A DNA stretch of 16,473 nt from DASWRT01 sp036403035 (GCA_036403035.1 DASWRT010000258.1:1-16473); one strand, 5' to 3'. Shown: positions 7,439 to 15,265, counted from the first letter of the stretch. Notes: generated by a model not told the origin, from the sequence alone. Program-made: numbers and translations.

Positions 7439-7646
7439 AGGAACACCAACGGGCGGCGGATCCAGCGTGACCGACGCGGAACGGGAGTTCGCCGACGCCT
7501 CCACGGGCCTGCGTAAAGCCGACGCCCAGGTGAGCAGCGCACATCGGACGCGCAATCCTCACGCCGTTCACGCGGCCCGCACGGCTCGCGGCCGTGCGTA
7601 TGCCCGGTACGAGAGAGCCGACAGCGCGCGGAACAAAGGCGCCTGA
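7431..7646 (+). CDS. Small basic hypothetical protein, overlapping the previous gene
   Basis: ATG 7431 lies inside the final codons of the previous gene (ATGGATGA, where TGA 7436-7438 ends the first gene), with GGCGGGAAG at 7412-7420 upstream. This is typical of translational coupling. The 71-residue product begins MDEGTPTGGGSS and continues as an Ala/Arg-rich helix (VTDAEREFADASTGLRKADA, then HAARTARGRAYARYERADSA). The C-terminal half is strongly basic. No cysteines, signal peptide or membrane segment are present. The composition would suit a small nucleic-acid-binding or scaffold protein, but that is a guess. The coding case rests on the coupling and the clean helical pattern, and no homologue is recognised. 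Confidence 0.5.
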   Translation: MDEGTPTGGGSSVTDAEREFADASTGLRKADAQVSSAHRTRNPHAVHAARTARGRAYARYERADSARNKGA

Positions 7647-7695
7647 CCGGCCGCCATACGATGGGCGGCGGGCGGCGCACAAAAGTCAGAAGGTC

Positions 7696-8076
7696 ATGAA
7701 AGCGATGCCAGCAAGCGCACACGCTCGACTTCCAGCGCAACGGTGGCTGGATTCGACCTCTACCGGACGACGGAAGGCGCGGATGCTCCTCTTCCTCGGA
7801 GCGAGCGCGTGGATGCTGTGGACCGGGACCATGCCGCTTGCCGCAGCGGAGCTTATGGTCTGCTATGCCAGCTCCAGCACCCGGTCGATGGGCCCGGTCT
7901 TTCTTCAGGAGCCGCTTCGCTGCGCAGCGGCGGACAAGTCCGACGAGCGCGGCCGCTTTATCGATGTCCGGCGCGGCTTGGCGGAGCTTTACGAGAGCGG
8001 CTGGAAGCTGATCCAAGTGTTGGAGCGGCGAAGTGCCGAGGGGACGCAGTATCTGGCCTATGTCGAAAAGCAGTAA
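7696..8076 (+). CDS. Small exported protein, function unknown
   Basis: The 126-residue product carries a positively charged stretch (TGRRKAR, 23-29) followed by a hydrophobic core, MLLFLGASAWMLWTGTMPL (about 30-48), and AAAE, a good signal-peptidase I site. The mature part begins near ELMVCYASSST and is about 75 residues with two cysteines (in VCYA and RCAAAD) that could form a disulfide in the periplasm. It ends YESGWKLIQVLER...YLAYVEKQ, an alternating pattern suggesting a small alpha/beta domain. The start is uncertain. ATG 7696 has AGAAGG only two bases upstream, ATG 7705 has it at eleven, and ATG 7783 (just before the hydrophobic core) has GGAAGG before it but would lose the positive charges. 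The family is unknown. Confidence 0.6.
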   Translation: MKAMPASAHARLPAQRWLDSTSTGRRKARMLLFLGASAWMLWTGTMPLAAAELMVCYASSSTRSMGPVFLQEPLRCAAADKSDERGRFIDVRRGLAELYESGWKLIQVLERRSAEGTQYLAYVEKQ

Positions 8077-8176
8077 TTGCGCTCCCCCGACTGCATGACG
8101 CCGCGCCGCGGCAGGGGCCAGCAATATCGGTCTGCCGTTCGGTGGAATACGCGAACGGCCCCGCTTGGTGGCCTGC

Positions 8177-8590
8177 TTACGAATCGAGGGAAACACCTCG
8201 GCAGGCGCACGCAAAATCGATCTTGCCTCCGACCTTTTCCGCGGCTCTGTCGGCAGCGGTCAAGAACCACCGGTTCAAGTCTCTGAGACGCCCGTTTCCG
8301 GCTTCGCCCAGCGTCATGACCATCGGCAGCAACTCGAACTCCGAGATGGCGATCCAGACGCTCGTGCCATGATCGCCGATCACGGCAACGCCCGTCCGAT
8401 CCTCCGGCGGACATATTTGGATCAGTTGCCGCAGCATCGAGTTCGTCAGGTCCGGTCGGCCCAGGAGATCGGCCACGCAGCTCAAAACATCTTCCGCGAT
8501 CCACCACGGCAGATCGCCCTCGAAGCGCGGCCCCTTCACGAAGCGGAGCACGTGGCCGTGATAGGTCAGACTATGGATCGGGTGCGTCAC
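8177..8590 (-). CDS. BRO-N / phage-antirepressor N-domain-like protein
   Basis: I chose the GTG start at 8588-8590 because GGGGAGGAA lies seven bases upstream. The frame opens earlier only at a TTG near 8635, which has no ribosome site. The 137-residue product has the layout of a BRO-N domain. A short beta segment (LTYHGHVLRFV, 8-18) is followed by LPWWIAEDVLSCVADLLGR (27-45), which parallels the family's PWFVAKDVC...LG segment. Further on are an LTNSMLRQL helix, DRTGVAVIGDHGTSVWIAIS, and the closing helix GRLRDLNRWFLTAADRAAEK (100-119), which parallels the family's AK-F--WVT-EVLP helix. The match is by pattern and is not strong. BRO-N proteins are common as phage antirepressors and bind DNA. 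It may form an operon with the 98-residue protein upstream (102-base gap). Confidence 0.6.
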   Translation of the reverse strand: MTHPIHSLTYHGHVLRFVKGPRFEGDLPWWIAEDVLSCVADLLGRPDLTNSMLRQLIQICPPEDRTGVAVIGDHGTSVWIAISEFELLPMVMTLGEAGNGRLRDLNRWFLTAADRAAEKVGGKIDFACACRGVSLDS

Positions 8591-8692
8591 AGTGGGTTCC
8601 TCCCCGGCCGATAGCCCGGCAGCAGCCTTAGGCAACGCCCGGAAACGACATGCGGAACGCCGACGTCAGGCCCATACCGAATGGCGGCGCAT

Positions 8693-8989
8693 CTATTCGC
8701 CGCCGGTCATTCGATCGAGATCGGCAAGAACGTTCTCGATGAGCGCCTGCCGGCGTGGGTTCTGTGCCTCGGGCGTGGAGGCGAAAAGCCGGATCAGGTA
8801 GCACGCCCGGTCCAGGGTCTCCTTCGCCGCCGCCGGTCGGGTCGCAAGGAAAGCTTCTTCAATAGCCGCATCGCGCCCCTCCAGCCGGACACGGTCGGCT
8901 TTTATTTCCTGCGAATGACGCCGATGCTCGGTGGCCTGCTGAGCCGCCATCCCACGGGAGGCGTCAAGATCGATCGGCTCGTCGGCCAT
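8693..8989 (-). CDS. Helical hypothetical protein (98 aa)
   Basis: ATG 8987-8989 is preceded on the minus strand by GAGAGGTGA four bases away, a strong ribosome site. The 98-residue product is highly charged and helical throughout (QQATEHRRHSQEIKADRVRL, then AAAKETLDRACYLIRLF and RRQALIENVLADLDRM), with no membrane segment or signal peptide. The pattern suggests a small coiled-coil or helical-bundle protein. It is the upstream gene of the minus-strand pair with the BRO-N-like protein and may be co-transcribed with it. The function and family are not recognised. Confidence 0.65.
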   Translation of the reverse strand: MADEPIDLDASRGMAAQQATEHRRHSQEIKADRVRLEGRDAAIEEAFLATRPAAAKETLDRACYLIRLFASTPEAQNPRRQALIENVLADLDRMTGGE

Positions 8990-9299
8990 GCAGTCACCTC
9001 TCGTGCGCGTTCCGGCTCAAAGGCCCCACGCCGGCCGTCCGGCCGTAGCCGCGCCGATGACGGACCCAACTCCCGGAGGAAGAAAATTGCGCCATCACGC
9101 GCAACAAAAGTCTCAGCAGAGTACGTCTTCCGGCCTTCACTAACTTAAATAGGTGAATTCAGTCTTAATACAATGCAGGAGAGATACTAATCGGCTAAAA
9201 ATTTTACTCGGCAAAAAATCGAAGCGTACATCCAAGAAAATACGGTGCATACTCACCGTGGCTTCGGAATCATCCGTGACCCAGCGTTCAGGAGTTCTC
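8990..9299. other. Divergent intergenic region with AT-rich patch
   Basis: The gap lies between the minus-strand pair and the plus-strand gene at 9300. Bases 9135-9245 are markedly AT-richer than the surroundings, as expected for promoter DNA. On the plus strand TACAAT (9169-9174) is a good -10 hexamer, but no good -35 lies 16-18 bases upstream. A frame continuous with the 9300 gene runs back to GTG 9153 and would encode a lysine-rich head (KKSKRTSKK). I regard this as untranslated because it overlaps the candidate -10 and lacks a ribosome site. Confidence 0.35.
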
Positions 9300-9506
9300 T
9301 TGCGCTCTTCAATCGGAATTGGCGGACGGGTTCTCCCCGTTACGGTCGAATTTACCGAAGGTGGCGGCTATTCGGCCACTTACGCAGCGATGGGCAGCGG
9401 CGCTGCGACCGCGACGGCATTGACCGGTCTCGGCACGACATACGAGGCTGCCCTCCTCGATCTCAGAAACCGGATTCTCGCGCATCGGAACGGACTCGAC
9501 GCCTGA
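9300..9506 (+). CDS. Small HicB-like protein, possible orphan antitoxin
   Basis: The frame is open from 9153 but has no ATG. TTG 9300 is preferred because AGGAG (9290-9294) lies five bases before it; GTG 9258 and GTG 9276 are alternatives without such a site. The 68-residue product has a beta-beta-beta-alpha pattern: LPVTVEFTEGGGYSATYAAM, a short strand with TATALTGLGTT, then the helix YEAALLDLRNRILAHR. This recalls the HicB partial RNase-H-like fold (strand-EDGGY-strand, G-T-EEAL--L helix). No HicA-like partner and no C-terminal DNA-binding domain are present. If real it may be an orphan member or a small independent family. The coding case is moderate because of the non-ATG start. Confidence 0.5.
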   Translation: MRSSIGIGGRVLPVTVEFTEGGGYSATYAAMGSGAATATALTGLGTTYEAALLDLRNRILAHRNGLDA

Positions 9507-9578
9507 CGCCAACGGCTACGGCGCATTCCTCGATCGATCCACGACGGATCTACAGTAGCGCATCGAGCGCGCCACAGC

Positions 9579-9601
9579 GGCGACCACGCCAAGTGGCCGC
9601 C
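9579..9601. terminator. Hairpin between convergent genes, possible terminator
   Basis: GGCGACCAC (9579-9587) and GTGGCCGCC (9593-9601) pair at eight of nine positions around GCCAA. The hairpin lies between the ends of the convergent small gene (9506) and the aminotransferase gene (9625), where a terminator is expected. There is no T-tract on either strand, so a classical intrinsic terminator is not assured. Confidence 0.3.
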
Positions 9602-9624
9602 GCCGGGATACCCCCCAACGCCGG

Positions 9625-10962
<1,338 letters not shown>

Positions 10963-11018
10963 CGTCCTGATTCCTCCCAGCGACGGCGCGGGACAATCTC
11001 CGGCGTGCCGTCGGTGCT

Positions 11019-11052
11019 TAGAGCCTACCTCATTAGGCTGGGACAGGCTCTA
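11019..11052. promoter_or_regulatory. Nested inverted repeats upstream of the aminotransferase gene
   Basis: Three related half-sites lie 57-90 bases before the aminotransferase start. TAGAGCCT (11019-11026) is the exact inverse of AGGCTCTA (11045-11052). Overlapping the first, AGCCTA (11022-11027) is the exact inverse of TAGGCT (11034-11039). The arrangement could be an operator for a dimeric or tetrameric regulator such as a LysR- or GntR-type protein, or alternative hairpins in the leader RNA. No regulator gene lies next to it, so the factor, if any, is encoded elsewhere. Confidence 0.4.
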
Positions 11053-11172
11053 TTTCCCTCATAGCACGATCGCTCGGACAGGCGACCGGGGAAATGCGGG
11101 ATTTACGAAATTCTAACCATGCGGTACTAGCGTCGGACGCCATCGGCTTCTGTATCGGATCGACGCTCGGCG

Positions 11173-11355
11173 ATGGAAAACCTGTTCATCTTTGCGATGA
11201 TGTATGTTGCGGTCGGCGCGGCCTGCTGCGCCCACCCGCGAGGCATCGCCCAGCCCGAGCATTTCGACTGGCGCTCGCAGATCGACGTGTTCCGCTCGAC
11301 GCTCCCCGACGTGCTCGGTTGGCCACTGGTCCTGCTCCGCCGCGTTCAGACCTGA
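11173..11355 (+). CDS. Small membrane-anchored hypothetical protein (60 aa)
   Basis: The frame begins ATG 11173. The ribosome site is poor: only CTCGGCG precedes it. The product has an N-terminal hydrophobic segment, MENLFIFAMMYVAVGAACCA, then a soluble tail: HPRGIAQPEHFDWRSQIDVF followed by RSTLPDVLGWPLVLLRR. The segment could be an uncleaved anchor or a signal peptide. The tail is amphipathic, with aromatic and proline residues spaced as in a folded mini-domain. The gene ends 16 bases from the convergent pxpC stop and starts about 210 bases from the divergent aminotransferase gene. I do not recognise the family. It is credible because the frame fills the available gap almost exactly and its composition is protein-like. 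Confidence 0.45.
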   Translation: MENLFIFAMMYVAVGAACCAHPRGIAQPEHFDWRSQIDVFRSTLPDVLGWPLVLLRRVQT

Positions 11356-11370
11356 AAATCGGCGGCTCGC

Positions 11371-12444
11371 TCACGCGCGCCGCGCGTCGACGACGCCGCC
11401 GATCAGGTTCTTCGTCAGCAGCGTCTCGCTGTCCAGGTCGCCGCGCACCGGCATCAGCTGCCCGGCGAGTCCTGCAAGCCGCGACCGCCACGCGCGATGG
11501 ACCGCGTGCGCCTCGGCGAGCGGCACCGCGGCGAAGCGCAGCCGGTCGCCCGGCCGCGACTGCGCGACGGTCGCGAGGTCGGGCGTGATCACCGTCGCGA
11601 TCTTCGGATAGCCGCCGGTCGTCTGCCGGTCGGCGAGCAGCACGATCGGCTGCCCGGAGCCGGGCACCTGGATGCTCCCCGCCGCGATCCCGTCCGAAAC
11701 GATGTTGTAGCCGTCGCGGTGCGCGAGGCGCGGCCCGTCCAGCCGGTAGCCCATCCGGTCGGCCTCGCGCGAGACGGCATAGTCGCTGCCGAGGAAGGCC
11801 GCGACCGCCTCGTCGGTGAAATAGTCGTCCTGCGGCCCGAGCACGACGCGCACCGGCAATGTCCGCGACGGCAGCGCCGCCGCCGGATCGAGCATCCGGT
11901 CGGGACCGGCCGGCGCCGCCCCCGCGGCACCGCCGGCGAGCGGCAGCGCGTCGCCGGCGCGCAGCGCCCGCCCGTCGAGCCCGCCGATCGCCGTGCGGAC
12001 ATGCGTGGCGGCGCTGCCGAGTTGCGGCGTCACGGCGAAGCCTCCGGCGACCGCCAGATATCCGCGCAGCGCATCCGGCGCCGGGCCGATGCGAAGCCGG
12101 CTGCCCTCGTGCAGCGTGACGCTGCGCCAGGAAGCGACCGGTCGCCCGTCCACCGCGACCGCGAAGGCGCCGCCGGCTACGGCAACCTGGCATAGGGGCG
12201 CGCCCGCCAGCTCCCATTCGCCGCCGTCAAGCGTGAACTCCACCGCCGGCGCGCCCGGCGGGTTGCCGGCAAGCACGTTCGCCGCGCTCAGGCTCGCCGC
12301 GTCCGTGGCGCCGCAGACCGACACGCCGAACCGCTGCCAGCCGACGCGCCCGAGGTCCTGCACCGTCGCGAGCGGCGACGCGGCGCGCAGAACGAGCACG
12401 GCGCCGCCGCCGTCGCCCCCGGCGGACACGGCATCGCCGGTCAT
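11371..12444 (-). CDS. pxpC: 5-oxoprolinase subunit C-like (biotin-dependent carboxyltransferase family, PxpC/KipA)
   Basis: The 357-residue protein is a KipA/PxpC-type subunit of the ATP-dependent PxpABC complex, which opens the 5-oxoproline ring to give glutamate in the cytoplasm. Diagnostic segments are TVQDLGRVGWQRFGV (27-41), GATDAASLSAANVLAGN (45-61), EADRMGYRLDGP (227-238), and IQVPGSGQPIVLLADRQTTGG (starting at 258). The start ATG 12442-12444 overlaps the pxpB stop as ATGA, so the two are translationally coupled. A longer open frame to 12918 is only a shadow inside pxpB. The Cys44 before GATD replaces the more usual Ser/Pro of the family as I remember it. Family membership is certain. 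The substrate of the complex is assumed from E. coli and B. subtilis and may differ here. Confidence 0.93.
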   Translation of the reverse strand: MTGDAVSAGGDGGGAVLVLRAASPLATVQDLGRVGWQRFGVSVCGATDAASLSAANVLAGNPPGAPAVEFTLDGGEWELAGAPLCQVAVAGGAFAVAVDGRPVASWRSVTLHEGSRLRIGPAPDALRGYLAVAGGFAVTPQLGSAATHVRTAIGGLDGRALRAGDALPLAGGAAGAAPAGPDRMLDPAAALPSRTLPVRVVLGPQDDYFTDEAVAAFLGSDYAVSREADRMGYRLDGPRLAHRDGYNIVSDGIAAGSIQVPGSGQPIVLLADRQTTGGYPKIATVITPDLATVAQSRPGDRLRFAAVPLAEAHAVHRAWRSRLAGLAGQLMPVRGDLDSETLLTKNLIGGVVDARRA

Positions 12445-13196
12445 GTCGTCCCCTGCCCGTCCGCCGCCGCCGTCAGCAGCTCGGCGACCGGCTCGCCCTG
12501 CTCGGCGCGGTGCGCCAGCGGTTCGAAGGCGTCGTGAGGGATGCGGCGGAAGCGGATATGGTCGCCGGTGCGGAACAGGAACGGCTCGGCGCGGCCGGGG
12601 TGGAAGGTCCGCACCGGCGTCCGTCCGAGCAGGTGCCAGCCGCTCGGCAGCTCCATCGAGGCGACCGCCGCCTGGATGCCGCCGATCGAGATGCTGCCGG
12701 CCGGCGTGCGGCTGCGCGGGTTCTCGCGGCGCGGCGTGTGCAGCGCCTCGGGCAACCCGCCGAGATAGGCGAAGCCCGGCGCGAAGCCGATCATGTAGAC
12801 GCGGTAGTCGCCGGACAGGTGCGTCTCGATCGCCTGCTCGGGCGTCATGCCGTGGCGCGCGGCGACCTCGTCCAAGTCGACGCCGAACGGCCCGCCATAG
12901 GCGACGGGGACCGCCCACTGCCGGGAGACGGCGGCGCCCGCCCCGGCGGCGGCTCCCTCAGGCGACGCAACGGCGAGCCCCGCAATGCGCTCGACCAGCG
13001 CGTCGTACCCGCCGATCTCCAGCGGGTCGTACTGGACGAGCAGCGAGCGGTAGGTCGGAATCGTCTCTATGACGCCGGGGACCGCCGCGGCGGCAAGCGC
13101 CGTGTCGAGGGCGAGGACGCGATCGTTGAGCGCGGGATCGACGCGGTCGCCGAATTCGACGATCAGAGCGGCGTCGCCGGCCGGAAGGAAGCGCAT
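12441..13196 (-). CDS. pxpB: 5-oxoprolinase subunit B-like (KipI/PxpB family)
   Basis: The 251-residue protein is the KipI/PxpB partner of PxpC. It starts MRFLPAGDAALIVEFGD, the normal beginning of the family, so ATG 13194-13196 is chosen even though the frame is open to 13334 and the ribosome site is weak. The core YMIGFAPGFAYLGGLPEAL (133-151), TPRRENPRSRTPAGSISIGG (154-173) and GWHLLGRTP (186-194) are conserved features. The family's IYP--PGGW stretch is modified to ASMELPSGW. PxpB and PxpC form the ATP-dependent part of the complex that activates the lactam for PxpA. In Bacillus the homologue KipI also inhibits the sporulation kinase KinA, a role not relevant here. It is the first gene of the minus-strand pair and divergent from pxpA. 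Confidence 0.93.
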   Translation of the reverse strand: MRFLPAGDAALIVEFGDRVDPALNDRVLALDTALAAAAVPGVIETIPTYRSLLVQYDPLEIGGYDALVERIAGLAVASPEGAAAGAGAAVSRQWAVPVAYGGPFGVDLDEVAARHGMTPEQAIETHLSGDYRVYMIGFAPGFAYLGGLPEALHTPRRENPRSRTPAGSISIGGIQAAVASMELPSGWHLLGRTPVRTFHPGRAEPFLFRTGDHIRFRRIPHDAFEPLAHRAEQGEPVAELLTAAADGQGTT

Positions 13197-13290
13197 GGTG
13201 CGGTCTGTCGGTTGCTGCTCGTTCCTGACGGCCGTTACCTCTTTCGGCTCCTCTTTGCTAGCATGCCGCGGCGACAGGAGGAACCGGGCT
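13197..13290. promoter_or_regulatory. Shared divergent pxpB/pxpA promoter region
   Basis: The 94-base gap between divergent start codons must contain both promoters unless pxpBC is read from elsewhere. It has a perfect eight-base palindrome, TGCTAGCA (13256-13263), near its right end and the pxpA ribosome site AGGAGGA (13277-13283). On the plus strand TTACCT and TAGCAT lie 18 bases apart as a weak -35/-10 pair that overlaps the palindrome. This is suggestive of a repressible promoter but not proof. Confidence 0.4.
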
Positions 13291-14076
13291 ATGAGCGACG
13301 CTGCTGCACCACGGGTCGACCTCAATTGCGACATGGGCGAGAGCTTCGGCGTCTATACGATGGGCAACGACGCCGAGATGCTGAAAATCGTCTCCTCGGC
13401 GAACATTGCCTGCGGCTTCCATGCCGGCGATCCGCTGGTGATGCACGAGACCGTCTCGCTCGCGAAGCAGAACGGCGTCGGCGTCGGCGCGCACCCCAGC
13501 TTCCTCGATCTGTGGGGCTTCGGCCGGCGCATGATCCAGGGCGAGAAGCCGGCGGACATCGAGAAGACCGTCGTCTATCAGATCGGCGCGATCATGGGCG
13601 TCGCGAAGGCACTCGGCTATCGCGTCGGCCACGTCAAGTCGCATGGGACGCTCGGCAACCTCGCCGCCGTCGACCGCGAGACGGCGCTGGCGATCGGCCG
13701 CGCCATCGCGTCGATCGACCGCGACCTCGTCTGGGTGGTGATGGCCGGAACCGAGCTGGAGCGGGCCGGCGAGGAGCTGGAGCTGCGGCTCGCGCGCGAG
13801 ATCTATGCCGACCGCGCCTACGACGAGACCGGGAACCTCGTGTCGCGCAAGCTTCCCGGCGCCGTCCTGCACGACCCCGACGAAGCGGCCCGGCGCGTCC
13901 TCGACATGGTGCGCGAGGGCGCGATCATCAGCGGCTCCGGCAAGCGGATCCCGGTCAAGATCGACACGGTCTGCGTCCACGGCGACAACCCGGCGGCCGT
14001 CGGGATGGCGCGCGCCGTACGCGCGAGCCTGGAGGGCGCCGGGATCGCGATCCGCCCGATGGCGGAGTTCGTTTAG
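13291..14076 (+). CDS. pxpA: LamB/YcsF family protein, PxpA-like lactamase subunit
   Basis: The 261-residue product belongs to the LamB/YcsF family, whose PxpA member is the hydrolytic subunit of the ATP-dependent 5-oxoprolinase. Clear family segments are VDLNCDMGESFG (9-20), SANIACGFHAGDP (36-48), GFGRR (76-80), VVYQIGA (94-100) and the C-terminal VCVHGDNPAAV. Two normally well-kept motifs are altered. The family's VKPHGALYN reads VKSHGTLGN (115-123), and AHPG-PDL-GFGRR reads AHPSFLDLWGFGRR (67-80). The start ATG 13291 has AGGAGGA (13277-13283) upstream. The gene is divergent from pxpBC, whereas in most genomes I recall the three subunits lie in one direction. The family is certain. Specificity for 5-oxoproline is uncertain because of the motif changes. 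Confidence 0.92.
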   Translation: MSDAAAPRVDLNCDMGESFGVYTMGNDAEMLKIVSSANIACGFHAGDPLVMHETVSLAKQNGVGVGAHPSFLDLWGFGRRMIQGEKPADIEKTVVYQIGAIMGVAKALGYRVGHVKSHGTLGNLAAVDRETALAIGRAIASIDRDLVWVVMAGTELERAGEELELRLAREIYADRAYDETGNLVSRKLPGAVLHDPDEAARRVLDMVREGAIISGSGKRIPVKIDTVCVHGDNPAAVGMARAVRASLEGAGIAIRPMAEFV

Positions 14077-14082
14077 CCGGCA

Positions 14083-14135
14083 GCTATCAGCTATCAGCCT
14101 TTTCCTCGCGCCTCTGAAAGCTGATAGCTGACAGC
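14083..14135. terminator. Inverted repeat between convergent pxpA and oxidoreductase genes
   Basis: GCTATCAGCTATCAGC (14083-14098) and GCTGATAGCTGACAGC (14120-14135) pair at 15 of 16 positions around a 21-base spacer. The left arm itself is a direct repeat of GCTATCA. It fills nearly all of the 67 bases between the two convergent stop codons, the place for a bidirectional terminator. No T-tract follows on either strand. Runs of GCTATCAGCTATCAGC-like sequence also occur as dispersed repeats in many genomes (recollection), so it may be a repeat insertion that also stops transcription. Confidence 0.45.
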
Positions 14136-14143
14136 CGCTCCCG

Positions 14144-15265
14144 TCAGCCACCGCGTCCCGAGGCGATCTCCGCGACAAGGTCGGCAATCGCCAGCGACGC
14201 CGTGAGGCCGGGCGATTCGATGCCGAAGAGGTTGACGAGGCCAGGGACGCCGTGATCCGCGGGGCCTTGGATGATGAAGTCGCCCGCGCCTTCGCCCGGC
14301 CCGACCACCTTCGGACGGATGCCGGCATAGCCCGGCTGCAACGCGCCGTCGGGCAGCGCCGGCCAGTAGCGGCGGATCGCGGCATAGAAGGAGTCGCCGC
14401 GGCGCGGATCGACGGCGTAGTCGATGCGGTCGATCCACTCGACGTCCGGACCGAACCGCGCCTGCCCCGCAAGGTCGAGCGTCAGATGCACGCCGAGCCC
14501 GGCCTTCTCCGGCGCGGGATAGATCAGATGATTGAACGGCGCGCGTCCGGTCAGCGTGAAATAGACGCCCCGGCACAGATAGTCTTGCGGGATGGTCTCC
14601 GGCGGGATGCCGGCGATCCGGCGCGCCAGTTCCGGCGCATGAAGCCCGGCGCAGTTGATCAGCAGCGGCGTCGCCAGCGTCATCGTCTGCTCGCCCCCGA
14701 CCTCGATCGTGATGCCGCCGTTGGCTTCATCGAGGCGGCCGCCGAGGACCGGGGCATGGAACACGACCATCGCCCCGTGCGCCTCGGCTTCGCCCTGGTA
14801 GGCGAGCATCAGCGCATGGCTGTCGACGATGCCGGTCGACGGCGAGAGATAGGCGCCGACGCAGGAGAGCGCGGGCTCGAGCCGCTGCACCTCGTTGCCG
14901 CCCAGCCATTCGAGGTCGGTGACGCCGTTCGCGACGGCACGGTCTCGGATCGCGTCGAGCGCCGCAATCTCGTCGCCGTCGCAGGCGACGAGCAGCTTGC
15001 CGAGCCGCTTGTGCGCGACGCCGTTTGCCTCGCAATAGGCATAGAGCGCCTCGCGTCCGGCGACGCAGAGCCGCGCCTTCAGGCTGCCGGGCGGGTAGTA
15101 GAGTCCGCCATGGATCACCTCGCTGTTGCGCGACGAGGTCTCCGTGCCGATGCCTTCCGCGGCCTCCAGCACCATCACTTCGTGCCCGGCGAGCGCCAGC
15201 GCCCGTGCCACGGCCAACCCGACGACACCGGCGCCGACGACGACGCAACCCACCGTTTCCGTCAT
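14144..15265 (-). CDS. FAD-dependent oxidoreductase, L-2-hydroxyglutarate oxidase-like
   Basis: The 373-residue protein is a DAO-superfamily flavoenzyme. It begins with the Rossmann dinucleotide site GAGVVG (11-16), has Glu34 at the end of strand 2 for ribose binding, and carries SSRNSEVIHGGLYYPPGSLKA (starting at 44), a stretch typical of the L-2-hydroxyglutarate oxidase/dehydrogenase branch. INCAGLHAPELAR and the C-terminal LFGIESPGLTASLAIADLVA are the expected FAD-domain closings. It is about 50 residues shorter than E. coli LhgO. The start ATG 15263-15265 has GGAGGTGA directly upstream. By family it should oxidise a 2-hydroxy acid, most likely L-2-hydroxyglutarate to 2-oxoglutarate, and pass electrons to quinone or oxygen. 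A related amino or hydroxy acid substrate is possible. It is convergent with pxpA. Confidence 0.88.
   Translation of the reverse strand: MTETVGCVVVGAGVVGLAVARALALAGHEVMVLEAAEGIGTETSSRNSEVIHGGLYYPPGSLKARLCVAGREALYAYCEANGVAHKRLGKLLVACDGDEIAALDAIRDRAVANGVTDLEWLGGNEVQRLEPALSCVGAYLSPSTGIVDSHALMLAYQGEAEAHGAMVVFHAPVLGGRLDEANGGITIEVGGEQTMTLATPLLINCAGLHAPELARRIAGIPPETIPQDYLCRGVYFTLTGRAPFNHLIYPAPEKAGLGVHLTLDLAGQARFGPDVEWIDRIDYAVDPRRGDSFYAAIRRYWPALPDGALQPGYAGIRPKVVGPGEGAGDFIIQGPADHGVPGLVNLFGIESPGLTASLAIADLVAEIASGRGG

Noticed and set aside
12510..14117. 535-residue plus-strand frame across pxpB and pxpA
   Set aside because: It is antisense to pxpB and out of frame with pxpA. The product is an Arg/Gly/Ala repeat-like shadow, while the real proteins have clear family motifs.
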